A DNA stretch of 64,000 nt, taken from Leifsonia xyli (GTDB taxonomy: Bacteria; Actinomycetota; Actinomycetes; Actinomycetales; Microbacteriaceae). Below the pieces are notes generated by a model, which worked only from the letters and a program-made list of their open reading frames with translations, searched no databases and was not told where the DNA came from. A program made the translations under genes and the position numbers. Numbering within the stretch: position 1 is the stretch's first letter; each line of letters starts with the position of its first letter. Below are positions 35,659 through 44,256 of the stretch, in pieces. The stretch spans positions 310,001 through 374,000 of the forward strand of contig CP014761.1 of the NCBI GenBank assembly GCA_001647635.1, read 5' to 3'.

Positions 35659-36293
35659 CGTGTCCGCCCTCTCCGAACGAGCGCGTAGCCGCCCAGCAAC
35701 CAGAGCGCGACGAGGACGCCGCGCGCCGGCTGCCAGGCCAGCACCGGGTCGAGCAGGTCCGAGAGGGCGGGGAAGTCCTGCTCGCGTCCCGGGAGGTCGC
35801 GGCCCAGGAAGAAGGCGGCGATCTCCCAGAGGCATCCGGCCGCGATCACGGCCGACCACAGGATCGCGGCCCGGCGGAGCGCGTGCGTCGTGGACAGCGG
35901 CGGGGCACCCGTCGCGGCGGCACGGTCCGCCCACACCACCGGAAGAACCAGGACGCCCAACCCCACGACGATCGCCGTGTCGGTGGGCCCGTAGAGCGGT
36001 GTGACCGCGACCGTCAGCGCCGCCACCGCGATGAGCACCCCTGCCAGGATCCGCCGTGACAGGGTCTCGCGGTCCGTCCGGAGACGCAGCGGGATGCGCA
36101 GCCAGCCGACCTGGTCGAGTACCAGCACCGCGGCGCCGAGGCCGTAGATCCAGGCGTCGACCGGCGCTCCGCGCACCACGTGGAAGACGGCGGTCACGAC
36201 GAGCACGGCGACCCACGCCAGGCGCGTCAGCGCGAGGACCCGGGCCGAGGGGGCCGACCTCCCGGCCGGGAGGGCGCGTTCCCGCTCAGCCAT
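35655..36293 (-). CDS. Hypothetical integral membrane protein
   Basis: A 212-residue protein with about six hydrophobic segments (LAWVAVLVVTAVFHVV, ILAGVLIAVAALTVAVTPLY, TAIVVGLGVLVLPVVWA and others) and a charged N-terminus. I do not recognise the family; DUF6186-like neighbours suggest a two-gene membrane unit. TAGAGT (36300-36305, minus strand) lies exactly six bases before the ATG, so it is likely leaderless. It is divergent from the EmrB-type pump at 36363. Confidence 0.78.
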   Translation of the reverse strand: MAERERALPAGRSAPSARVLALTRLAWVAVLVVTAVFHVVRGAPVDAWIYGLGAAVLVLDQVGWLRIPLRLRTDRETLSRRILAGVLIAVAALTVAVTPLYGPTDTAIVVGLGVLVLPVVWADRAAATGAPPLSTTHALRRAAILWSAVIAAGCLWEIAAFFLGRDLPGREQDFPALSDLLDPVLAWQPARGVLVALWLLGGYALVRRGRTR

Positions 36294-36362
36294 GCGCGAA
36301 CTCTACGCCGCACCGGCCCGATCCGCTTGCCGCGCAGCCGTCCGGACGCGTTGAATGAGCCC

Positions 36363-37760
36363 ATGGCCACAACGCGGATCGAACCGATGACGTCGCTCCA
36401 GTTCAGAGTGCTGATCATCGCGATCCTGTCGAGCTTCGTCGCCTTCCTCGACGGCGCCGTCATCAACGTGGCGCTCCCTGCGATCTCGAAAGAGCTGGGC
36501 GGCGGCCTCCAACTGCAGCAGTGGGTGGTGGACGCGTACCTCGTCACGCTCGGGTCGCTCATCCTGATCGCGGGGTCGCTGTCGGACGTCTTCGGGCGCA
36601 AGCGGGTGCTCTACGCCGGTCTGATCGGCTTCGGCGTCACCTCGCTGCTGTGCGCGTTCGCGCCGAGCGGCGTCTTCCTGGTTCTCGCGCGGGCGCTCCA
36701 GGGCGTGGCGGGCGCGCTCCTCGTGCCGAGCTCGCTGGCGATCATCATCTCCCGCTTCGAGGGGCCGGCGCAGGCGAAGGCCATCGGGCGGTGGACGGCG
36801 TGGACGGGCATTGCGATGATCGCCGGTCCCGTGGTCGGCGGCCTGTTCGTCGACACGCTCGGCTGGCGGTGGGTGTTCGTCATCAACGTGATCCCGATCG
36901 CCATCACCCTGCTGCTCCTGCGGACGGTGCACGTGCAGGATCACGGGATGGGCGGCCGCGTCGACGTCGCGGGCGCGATCCTCGGCTCGCTGGGTCTCGC
37001 GGGCACGGTGTTCGCCCTGATCGAGCAGGGGACGTTCGGCTGGGCGAGTCCGCGGGTCTGGATCCCGCTCGTCGTCGGCCTGCTCAGCCTGGCGGCCTTC
37101 TTCGTCGTGGAGACGCGGGTGAAGCAGCCGATGCTGCCGCTCGGGCTGTTCCGCGTCCACAACTTCTGGGTGGGCAACATCGCGACGTTCTTCGTCTACG
37201 GGGCGCTCTCGTTCGGCCCTCTGGTCGTCACGCTGTTCCTGCAGCAGGTCGCCGGCTTCTCCGCGATCGCGGCGGGCTTCGTGTTCATCCCGTCGACGCT
37301 GTGCATGCTGCTGCTCTCCGGCTTCTTCGGTGGCCTCGCCGGCCGGTACGGTCCGCGCCTCTTCATGGCGGTCGGGCCGGTCATCGCCGCCGGCGGGTTC
37401 CTGTGGCTGATGACGATGGGGACGGATGTGAACTACTGGACGACCCTGCTTCCGGCGGTGCTGCTCTTCGGCGTCGGGCTCGCCATCACCGTCGCCCCGC
37501 TCACGAGCGCGATCCTCGGGGCGATCCATCCCGAGCAGGCGGGCATCGCGTCCGCGGTGAACAACGCCGTCTCGCGCATCGCGGGCCTGCTGGCGATCGC
37601 GGCGATCGGCATGATCGTCGGCGGCACGCTCGACGAGGCGGGCCTCCACCGCGCGATGCTGGCGGGCGCCCTGCTGCTGCTCGTCGGCGGGGTGGTGTCG
37701 GCGATCGGCATCCGCAACGGCGTGCCGGCGGCCGAGAAGGTTCAGACCGTCACGGACTGA
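36363..37760 (+). CDS. MFS drug-efflux pump, EmrB/QacA (DHA2) type
   Basis: A 465-residue membrane protein with about 14 helices. SFVAFLDGAVINVALPAISK is the DHA2 motif D1, GSLSDVFGRKRVLYAG motif A, and ALQGVAGALLVPSSLAIIIS plus WTGIAMIAGPVVGGLFVDTL motif C, so it exports hydrophobic compounds by proton antiport. TTGAAT lies six bases before the ATG at 36363, matching the leaderless pattern, and no ribosome-binding site is seen. The 3' end overlaps the convergent UbiA-type gene by 19 bases. No regulator gene is adjacent. Confidence 0.92.
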   Translation: MATTRIEPMTSLQFRVLIIAILSSFVAFLDGAVINVALPAISKELGGGLQLQQWVVDAYLVTLGSLILIAGSLSDVFGRKRVLYAGLIGFGVTSLLCAFAPSGVFLVLARALQGVAGALLVPSSLAIIISRFEGPAQAKAIGRWTAWTGIAMIAGPVVGGLFVDTLGWRWVFVINVIPIAITLLLLRTVHVQDHGMGGRVDVAGAILGSLGLAGTVFALIEQGTFGWASPRVWIPLVVGLLSLAAFFVVETRVKQPMLPLGLFRVHNFWVGNIATFFVYGALSFGPLVVTLFLQQVAGFSAIAAGFVFIPSTLCMLLLSGFFGGLAGRYGPRLFMAVGPVIAAGGFLWLMTMGTDVNYWTTLLPAVLLFGVGLAITVAPLTSAILGAIHPEQAGIASAVNNAVSRIAGLLAIAAIGMIVGGTLDEAGLHRAMLAGALLLLVGGVVSAIGIRNGVPAAEKVQTVTD

Positions 37761-38583
37761 CCGGCGAGCGCCAGCATCACCACGTCGACGATGGCGCAGG
37801 TCATGATGAGCTGCATCAGCAGGCGGGTGGGGCTCCGGCGCAGCAGGAGGACGACGCCGGTGATCGCCGCCGCGAGTCCGATCACGAGCCCGACGATGAG
37901 GACCGGACGCACCGGAAGGCCCGGCCCGAACGTGATCAGCAGGGTGGCGAGGGCGAGCGCCGAGAACGCCAGCAGTCCGCTCGGCCGCGCGCCGAGGCGA
38001 TGGGGGAGTCCGCGGATGCCGGTGCGCGCGTCGTCCTCGAGGTCGGGCAGCACGTTGGTGACGTGCGCGGCGACGCCGAGGAGCGCGCCGGCGGCGTAGA
38101 CCCACCACTGCGGCCAGGCCGGCTGTTCCTGCCCGAGCGTCGTGATGGCCGGGAGGAGGCCGAACGCGACGGCGAACGGCACCCACGAGTACGCGGTCGA
38201 CTTCAGTCCGAGGTTGTACGCCCACCCGCTCGCGATGGCGACCGCGTGGACGATCAGCGTGCCGATCCCGAGGGGAGAGTGAGGAGCAGCGCGACCACCA
38301 GGGCGACGAAGGCGGCGGTGCGGACGGTCGACACGGAGACGTCTCCGCGGGCGGCGGGCTTGTCGGCGCGCTCCACGGCGCGGTCGCGGGCCGCATCCAG
38401 CCAGTCGTTGCTCCACCCGATCGACAACTGGCCGAAAAGGATGGCGAGCGCGAGCAGCACGAGCCGACCCGGCGGATAGCCGAGACCGATCCCGAGCCCG
38501 ACGGCGATCACCGTCACGACGACGGTCGGCCCGGGGTGGCTGGCGAGGAGGAGGGAGAGCACCTTCTTCGCCATGATGGTCAT
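37742..38583 (-). pseudogene. UbiA family prenyltransferase, single-base frameshift
   Basis: The N-terminal frame (MTIMAKKVLSLLLASHPGPT, then FGQLSIGWSNDWLDAARDRA with the NDxxDxxxD prenyl-pyrophosphate motif) runs into a stop shortly after VALLLTLPS. The rest continues in another frame from PLGIGTLIVHAVAIASGWAY through NVLPDLEDDARTG, the second Asp-rich motif, to 37742. Adding one C to the C4 run (G-run 38272-38275 on the plus strand) restores a 280-residue protein: 842 bases plus one is divisible by three. All catalytic motifs are preserved, so this is a consensus error or a very recent mutation. GAGGGA precedes the ATG at 38583. Confidence 0.88.
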
Positions 38584-38666
38584 CGTATCCCTCGACGTGT
38601 AGGGGCTGTTCCTGCGGCGCGCGGGACTCGGAGGCGCCGTCAAGGGCTGACGTCTACGATCGTGGG

Positions 38667-39842
38667 ATGCCCTCGAACCGGTCCCGCTGGACGCTCGCCG
38701 CCGCCATCGCGGCGACGGCGATCCTCGGGCTCGCCGGGTGTTCTGGCGCCGCGTCGCCGGCGGAGGCCGGGCGCACGTCGGCCCGGCCCACGCCGTCCGC
38801 GACGCCGACGCCGACCCGCGACCCGGCCGAGGTCTGGGTGGATGTGCGCCTCGCGAACATGACGCTGCGCCAGAAGGTCGCGAGCCTGTTCATGCTCCAC
38901 GCGCCGGGCACCGACCCCGCTGCGCTGCAGGCGTTCGTGGGCACGTACGGCCTCGGCGGTCTCATCTTCATGGGCGACAACATCCCGCCGACGCCCGAGG
39001 CGCTCGCGGCGCAGACCGCGGCGACGCGGGCGCCCGACCCGAGCCTGCCTCCGCTGATCGGCATCGACGAGGAGGGCGGCGACGTCATCCGGCTGCCGTG
39101 GGACGGCCAGCCGGGCGGCGAGGCTCTGCAGTCGCAGCCGCCCACCGCGACGCAGGCCGCGTTCGCCGGGCGTGCGCAGCTGTTGAAGCAGGCGGGCGTC
39201 ACGGTGAACTTCGGCACGGTCGCCGACGTCACCGCGGATCCGTCGTCGTTCATCGCCGACCGCGTGCTCGGCACCGACCCGGCCTCGTCGGCCGCGCGGG
39301 TCGCCGCATCGGTGACGGGGGAGCGCGGAGCGGTGTTCAGCACGCTCAAGCACTTCCCGGGGCACGGCGAGACGGAGGCGGACTCGCACCACACCGTCCC
39401 GACCGCCCCGATCGACCTCGCCCGGTACGCCGCGCAGGACGAGCCGTCGTTCCGCGCGGGCGTCGACGCGGGGGCGGAGTTCGTCATGTTCGGGCACCTC
39501 GTCTACAGCGGGGTGGATGCGCAGCCCGCGTCGCTCTCGGCGACCTGGCACCGCCTCCTCGCCGACCGGCTCGGCTTCCACGGCGTCTCCATCACCGACG
39601 ACCTCCGGATGCTGCAGGACACCGGACTGCCGCAGTATCAGGATGCGGGCGAGAACGCCGTGCAGGCGGTCGCCGCCGGCAACACGATGGTGCTGATCGT
39701 GCAGAGCCCGCAGACCGACCCGAATGCGCTGATCGACGCGGTGACGGCGGCGGTGCAGCAAGGACGCATACCGGCCGCGCAGATCGACGCGGATGCGAGG
39801 AAACTGCTCGCGCTGCGACATTCGCTCGCGCTGAAAGAGTGA
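38667..39842 (+). CDS. Glycoside hydrolase family 3 lipoprotein (NagZ-like beta-N-acetylglucosaminidase)
   Basis: A 391-residue exported enzyme. A lipoprotein signal peptide ends in LGLAGC (Cys25), followed by a Thr/Pro/Ala-rich linker. The GH3 domain has RQKVASLFMLHAPGT, GIDEEGGDVIRLPWDG and KHFPGHGETEADSHH, the NagZ signature whose His is the acid/base, and SITDDLRM with the nucleophile Asp. It would release N-acetylglucosamine from peptidoglycan fragments at the outer face of the membrane. TACGAT (38655-38660) lies six bases before the ATG, a leaderless arrangement. Confidence 0.92.
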   Translation: MPSNRSRWTLAAAIAATAILGLAGCSGAASPAEAGRTSARPTPSATPTPTRDPAEVWVDVRLANMTLRQKVASLFMLHAPGTDPAALQAFVGTYGLGGLIFMGDNIPPTPEALAAQTAATRAPDPSLPPLIGIDEEGGDVIRLPWDGQPGGEALQSQPPTATQAAFAGRAQLLKQAGVTVNFGTVADVTADPSSFIADRVLGTDPASSAARVAASVTGERGAVFSTLKHFPGHGETEADSHHTVPTAPIDLARYAAQDEPSFRAGVDAGAEFVMFGHLVYSGVDAQPASLSATWHRLLADRLGFHGVSITDDLRMLQDTGLPQYQDAGENAVQAVAAGNTMVLIVQSPQTDPNALIDAVTAAVQQGRIPAAQIDADARKLLALRHSLALKE

Positions 39843-39954
39843 CGCGTCAACTTTTTTTGACTTTTTCGGAATATCCCCGGATTCGATGCGCTTGCATGTA
39901 CCTGACGCGGATGGATGGGCCATTCCGCGAGCGACTTCCCTGAAGGAGACACCC

Positions 39955-40506
39955 GTGACCATCGAGATCCCCGGTTACAAGGCAGGCACCTGGACCATCG
40001 ACCCCACCCACAGCGAGGTCGGGTTCAGCATCCGCCACCTGATGATCAGCAAGGTGAAGGGCGTGTTCGAGAACTTCGACGCCACCTTCGTCACCGCCGA
40101 GAACCCGCTCGACTCCACGGTCTCCGCCAAGGCCGACGTCGCGTCCATCAACACCAAGGACAAGAACCGCGACGCGCACCTGCGCACCGGCGACTTCTTC
40201 CTCGCCGAGGAGCACCCGACCATCGACTTCGTCTCCACCGGTGTGCGTCACGAGGGCGGCGAGTTCCTCGTCGACGGCGACCTGACCATCAAGGGCGTCA
40301 CCAAGCCGGTCACCTTCGAGTTCGACTTCGGCGGCTTCGGCCAGGACCCGTACGGCAACTACAAGGCCGGCGCAACCGCGAAGACGAAGATCAACCGCGA
40401 GGACTTCGGCCTCACCTACAACGCGGCCCTCGAGACCGGCGGCATGCTGCTCGGCGACGAGGTCACGATCACCCTCGAGCTGCAGGCGGTCCTGAACCAG
40501 GCCTGA
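39955..40506 (+). CDS. YceI family protein
   Basis: A 183-residue lipocalin-like beta-barrel protein. TWTIDPTHSEVGFSIRHLMI at the start, KNRDAHLRTGDFFLAEEHPT, and the terminal INREDFGLTYNAALETGGML with LGDEVTITLELQA are the YceI blocks. Family members bind polyprenoid chains or amides. There is no signal peptide, so it is cytoplasmic, as in many actinobacteria. The GTG at 39955 has GAAGGAG upstream. The 112-base gap before it has TTGACT (39856 region) in a T-rich stretch that may serve as -35. It ends before the second composite hairpin block. Confidence 0.93.
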   Translation: MTIEIPGYKAGTWTIDPTHSEVGFSIRHLMISKVKGVFENFDATFVTAENPLDSTVSAKADVASINTKDKNRDAHLRTGDFFLAEEHPTIDFVSTGVRHEGGEFLVDGDLTIKGVTKPVTFEFDFGGFGQDPYGNYKAGATAKTKINREDFGLTYNAALETGGMLLGDEVTITLELQAVLNQA

Positions 40507-40524
40507 CCCGCTCGGATCTTGCCC

Positions 40525-40766
40525 AAAAGGGAGGAGCTCCCGGCCGTCACGGCCCGGGACTCCTCCTTTTTGCGCATCCTGCTGCGTGTCACCCCGAATC
40601 TCCTCCCTTTCGCGCGTCTGGGCATGCCGGTGGGGTGAAGCGGCAGAGCCTTCTCACCCCGGATGTGGGATGTTCAGAACGGAGGATGTTCGGCTGCGAA
40701 CACGGCGAGTCGCGTCGAAACGGAGGAGATTCCGGGCGCAGCGTCGCAGATGTCCTCCGTTTTGCG
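40525..40766. repeat. Composite three-module hairpin block, copy 2
   Basis: Module 1 (40525-40571) pairs AAAAGGGAGGAG with CTCCTCCTTTT around the same CGGCCGTCACGGCC core as copy 1. Module 2 has TCTCCTCCCTTTCGCGC, then GGGGTGA/TCACCCC and TGTTCG-GCTG-CGAACA (40687-40702). Module 3 pairs AAACGGAGGA (40718-40727) with TCCTCCGTTT (40753-40762) and ends TTTTGCGC as in copy 1. It lies between the convergent YceI and oxidoreductase genes; the 290-base spacer 40507-40796 has no other feature. Confidence 0.85.
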
Positions 40767-40796
40767 CATCGACGGAATGGCAACAGTAGAACGCGG

Positions 40797-42185
40797 TCAG
40801 TGGCCGATGAGGGGGCCGAGGACGCGGGACACGACCGACGGGCGTCGGGTGACCGACTCCTCGAGGTCGGCGGACTCCATCGCGACCAGGCCCGCGTTCG
40901 CGCCGGCGAAGCGCAGCGGCTCCGGCTCCCAGCGCGGCGAACGGTGGCCGACCCAGGGGAGTTCCGTCAGCGAGGTGCGCGCGCCGGTCAGCAGGTCGGC
41001 GAGCGTGCGCCCGGCGAGGTTCGTCGTGCTCAGGCCGTCGCCGACGTACCCGCCCGCCCACGCCTCGCGCGCGTCCGCGTCGTAGCCGACGCTCGCGTGC
41101 CAGTCGCGCGGCACGCCCAGCGGGCCGCCCCAGTGGTGCGTGATGCGCGCGCCCGCCGCATCCGGGAACAGGTCGAACAACGTGCGCACCAGGTGCTCGC
41201 GCACCCGCGGCGACCGGTCGTACGCGGGGTGGATGGCGCTCCCGAGGTGGTAGCGTGCGCCGCGGCCGCCGAACGCGAACCGGTTGTCGGCGGTCCTCTG
41301 CCCGTAGACGATGAGGTTGCGGAAGTCGGTGAACGTCTGGCCGTGCTCGATCCCGATCCGCTCCCAGGTGGCGTCGGGCAGCGGCTCGGTCGCGATCATC
41401 AGGGAGTAGAGGGGCAGGATGCGGCGCCCCACCTGAGGCAGCTGCGAGCCGTAGCCCTCGGTCGCGTTCACCACGGTGCCGGCGCGCACGAGGCGGTCGG
41501 CGCCGCCGGAGCGCGCCCGGACCGTGCCGTCGTCCCACGACAGCACCTCGGTGCCCTCGGCGATCGTCGCGTCGCGGCGCTCCACGACCCGGGCGAGGCC
41601 GCGTACGAGCTTGGCGGGATGGATGCGCGCGCAGGCGGGCGTGAACGTCGCGGCCACCGCATCCGGCGCGTTGAAGCGGCTGCGGACGGTCTCGGTGCCC
41701 CAGAGTGCGACCTCGTCGACGCCGAAGTGCTCCGACTCCTCGAACTCGCCGCGCGCGGCCTCGACCTGAGGGCGGCTGCGGGCGAAGGTCACCGTGCCCC
41801 CGCGGGCGTAGTCGATGTCGATGCCTTCCGCCTCGGCGACGCGGCCGACCTCGTCCACCGTGTCGACCATGGCGCGGCGGGTGGCGACGGCCGCGTCGAA
41901 GCCGTACCGCTTCTCCAGCTTCGACGCCGACCAGGGGAAGAGCGCCGAGCACCAGCCCCCGTTGCGGCCGGAGGCGCCGAACCCGGCGACCTCCTTCTCC
42001 AGCAGCAGGATGCGCAGGGCGGGGTCGCGCTCCTGCAGGTAGTACGCCGTCCACAGCCCGGTGAGCCCCGCGCCGACGATCGCCACATCCGCGTCCGTAT
42101 CGGAGGCGAGTCCCGGCCGCGGCCGGAACCCGTCCTCCTGCTCGGCGATCGAATCGAACCAGAACCCGACCTCTCGGTAGTCCAT
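40797..42185 (-). CDS. FAD-dependent amine oxidoreductase (PuuB-like)
   Basis: A 462-residue DAO-family flavoenzyme. The Rossmann motif is VAIVGAGLTGLWTAYYL near residue 35, followed by GASGRNGGWCSALFP. The C-terminal block EAWAGGYVGDGLSTTNLAGR closes the FAD site. The overall layout, with DYREVGFWFDS before the Rossmann fold, matches gamma-glutamylputrescine oxidase-like proteins that oxidise an amine with O2. The ATG at 42185 has GAGGGAGA upstream; an upstream in-frame start overlaps the inverted repeat and is rejected. With the aminotransferase, Lrp regulator, aldehyde dehydrogenase and permease it fits polyamine catabolism; the exact substrate is inferred. Confidence 0.85.
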   Translation of the reverse strand: MDYREVGFWFDSIAEQEDGFRPRPGLASDTDADVAIVGAGLTGLWTAYYLQERDPALRILLLEKEVAGFGASGRNGGWCSALFPWSASKLEKRYGFDAAVATRRAMVDTVDEVGRVAEAEGIDIDYARGGTVTFARSRPQVEAARGEFEESEHFGVDEVALWGTETVRSRFNAPDAVAATFTPACARIHPAKLVRGLARVVERRDATIAEGTEVLSWDDGTVRARSGGADRLVRAGTVVNATEGYGSQLPQVGRRILPLYSLMIATEPLPDATWERIGIEHGQTFTDFRNLIVYGQRTADNRFAFGGRGARYHLGSAIHPAYDRSPRVREHLVRTLFDLFPDAAGARITHHWGGPLGVPRDWHASVGYDADAREAWAGGYVGDGLSTTNLAGRTLADLLTGARTSLTELPWVGHRSPRWEPEPLRFAGANAGLVAMESADLEESVTRRPSVVSRVLGPLIGH

Positions 42186-42206
42186 GCGTCTCCCTCGGTA
42201 AACGAA

Positions 42207-42256
42207 TGGTCCCAACACGCCGTGACGTTCGGGTGCGTAACGGCGTGTTGGGACCA
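42207..42256. repeat. Perfect 17-base inverted repeat
   Basis: Arms at 42207-42223 and 42240-42256 pair without mismatch around a 16-base loop. The core AACACGCCGT/ACGGCGTGTT resembles the repeat at 2994-3052. It lies in tandem orientation between the aminotransferase end and the oxidoreductase start, 12 bases after the former, so it can act as a terminator or processing hairpin. There is no T-tract. Confidence 0.88.
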
Positions 42257-42267
42257 GTGGATGCAGA

Positions 42268-43683
42268 TCAGAGGTGGTTGGACGCCTCGGTCAGCACCGA
42301 CTCCAGGATCTGGCGGATCTCGACGAACTCGTTCGGGCCGATCGTGAGCGGCGGCGCGAGCTGCACCACGGGGTCGCCGCGGTCGTCGGCGCGGCAGTAC
42401 AGGCCGGCGTCGTACAGGGCCTTCGAGAGGAAGCCGCGGAGCAGGCGCTCCGACTCGTCGTCGTTGAAGGTCTCCTTGGTGTTCTTGTCCTTGACCAGCT
42501 CGATGCCGAAGAAGTAACCGGCGCCGCGCACGTCGCCGACGATCGGCAGCGCGAGCAGCTTCTCGAGCTCGGCACGGAACAGCGGGGAGTTCTCGCGGAC
42601 GCGCTCGTTCAGCCCCTCCTCCTCGAAGATGTCGAGATTCTCCATTGCGACCGCGGCCGAGACCGGGTGACCGCCGAACGTGTACCCGTGGTAGAACGAC
42701 GTGTTGCCGTGCTTGAAGGGCTCGTAGATGCGGTCGCTGATGATGGTCGCGCCGATGGGGGAGTAGCCGCTGGTCATCGCCTTCGCGCAGGTGATCATGT
42801 CGGGCACGTAACCGTACTCGTCGCAGGCGAACATGTGGCCGATGCGGCCGAACGCGCAGATGACCTCGTCGCTGACCATGAGCACGTCGTACTTGTCGCA
42901 GATCTCGCGGACGCGCTGGAAGTAGCCGGGAGGCGGAGGGAAGCAGCCGCCGGAGTTCTGCACCGGCTCGAGGAAGATCGCGGCGACGGTGTCCGGACCC
43001 TCGAACTGGATCATCTCCTCGATGCGGTTCGCCGCCCAGACGCCGAACGCTTCGATGTCGTCGCTCGGGGCGCCCATCTCGTCGGCGCGGTAGAAGTTCG
43101 TGTTCGGGACGCGGAACCCGCCAGGGGTCAGCGGCTCGAACATCTCCTTCATCGCCGGGATGCCGGTGATCGCGAGCGCGCCCTGCGGGGTGCCGTGATA
43201 GGCCACCGAGCGCGACAGCACCTTGTGCTTGGTCGGCTTGCCCTGCAGCTTCCAGTAGTACTTCGCCAGCTTGAACGCGGTCTCGACGGCCTCGCCGCCG
43301 CCGGTGGAGAAGAAGACGCGGTTGAGGTCGCCCGGCGCGTACGACGCGAGCCGGTCGGCCAGCCGGATGGCGTTGGGGTGGGCGTACGACCAGATCGGGA
43401 AGAACGCGAGCTCCTCCGCCTGCTTCGCAGCGGCCTCGGCGAGGCGCTTCCGGCCGTGGCCCGCATTCACCACGAACAGCCCGGAGAGGCCGTCGATGTA
43501 GCGCTTGCCGTGGTCGTCCCAGATGTGGTGGCCTTCGCCCTTGGTGATGATCGGGACGCCGTGGCCGTCCTCCATCACCGACTGGCGGGCGAAGTGCATC
43601 CACAGGTGGTCCCGGGCCTTCGCCTGCAGGTCCGCCTCATCGGGTGTGATGGGCTCGCCGAAGGTTTCTACGGTTGTCGTCAT
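42268..43683 (-). CDS. Class III pyridoxal-phosphate aminotransferase (putrescine/GABA type)
   Basis: A 471-residue enzyme of the omega-amino acid aminotransferase group. HIWDDHGKRYIDGLSGLFVV, FFSTGGGEAVETAFKLAKYY, FLEPVQNSGGC, LMVSDEVICAFGRIGHMFA and the PLP lysine in DMITCAKAMTSGYSPIGA are all visible. Such enzymes transfer the terminal amino group of putrescine, GABA or beta-alanine to pyruvate or 2-oxoglutarate. Its ATG is two bases after the stop of the Lrp gene, so the two are co-transcribed. Neighbouring oxidase and aldehyde dehydrogenase support a polyamine route; the exact donor is inferred. Confidence 0.93.
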   Translation of the reverse strand: MTTTVETFGEPITPDEADLQAKARDHLWMHFARQSVMEDGHGVPIITKGEGHHIWDDHGKRYIDGLSGLFVVNAGHGRKRLAEAAAKQAEELAFFPIWSYAHPNAIRLADRLASYAPGDLNRVFFSTGGGEAVETAFKLAKYYWKLQGKPTKHKVLSRSVAYHGTPQGALAITGIPAMKEMFEPLTPGGFRVPNTNFYRADEMGAPSDDIEAFGVWAANRIEEMIQFEGPDTVAAIFLEPVQNSGGCFPPPPGYFQRVREICDKYDVLMVSDEVICAFGRIGHMFACDEYGYVPDMITCAKAMTSGYSPIGATIISDRIYEPFKHGNTSFYHGYTFGGHPVSAAVAMENLDIFEEEGLNERVRENSPLFRAELEKLLALPIVGDVRGAGYFFGIELVKDKNTKETFNDDESERLLRGFLSKALYDAGLYCRADDRGDPVVQLAPPLTIGPNEFVEIRQILESVLTEASNHL

Positions 43684-43685
43684 GG

Positions 43686-44168
43686 TTATCGCGTTCCCCA
43701 GTTGTAGAACTGTTTGTGGAGTTTGAGATAGACGAACGTCTCGGTGGAGAGGACTCCCGGAAGCGTCCGGATCTCGGAGTTGAGCATCGTGATGAGGTCG
43801 AGGTCGTTCTCGCACACCACCTCGGCGAGGATGTCGAAGGTGCCGGCGGTCAGCACCACGTAGTCCACGTCCGGCATGGCCGCGAGCTTGTCGGCGACGG
43901 CACGCGTGTCGCCCGTGCAGCGCACGCCGATCATGGCCTGCCGGTAGAAGCCGAGCTGCATCGGGTCGGTCACGGCCACGATCTGCATCACACCCGACTC
44001 GGTCAGCTTCTGCACGCGCTGACGCACCGCCGCCTCGCTGAGACCGACGGCTTTGCCGATCTCGGCGTACGACTTGCGGCCGTCGACCTGCAACTGCTCG
44101 ATGATCGCCTTGGAGACGTCGTCGATGGTCGCAGCCTTCTGGCCGTTCGTTGCCCGAGGGGTACTCAT
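43686..44168 (-). CDS. Lrp/AsnC family transcriptional regulator
   Basis: A 160-residue feast/famine regulator. The N-terminal HTH has AIIEQLQVDGRKSYAEIGKA and VGLSEAAVRQRVQKLTESGV, and the C-terminal RAM domain has FDILAEVVCENDLDLITMLN for ligand binding and oligomerisation. It is encoded directly upstream of the aminotransferase with a two-base gap and is divergent from the aldehyde dehydrogenase, so it most likely controls the amine cluster in response to an amine or amino acid. CAGAAT (44175-44180, minus strand) lies six bases before the ATG, a leaderless start. Confidence 0.93.
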   Translation of the reverse strand: MSTPRATNGQKAATIDDVSKAIIEQLQVDGRKSYAEIGKAVGLSEAAVRQRVQKLTESGVMQIVAVTDPMQLGFYRQAMIGVRCTGDTRAVADKLAAMPDVDYVVLTAGTFDILAEVVCENDLDLITMLNSEIRTLPGVLSTETFVYLKLHKQFYNWGTR

Positions 44169-44256
44169 GGACCGATTCTGTCAGCGGATGGGGGACCTGG
44201 CAAGCGATTCCGCACCGATCTACCGCTTTCGCTGACGAAATCAGTAGGCTGCGGGC
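44169..44256. promoter_or_regulatory. Divergent promoter region of the amine catabolic cluster
   Basis: Two -10 hexamers face outward: CAGAAT (44175-44180, minus) and TAGGCT (44245-44250, plus), each six bases from its start codon. TTTCG-CTGA-CGAAA (44227-44240) is a perfect palindrome directly before the plus-strand -10 and is the best Lrp operator candidate. Confidence 0.65.
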
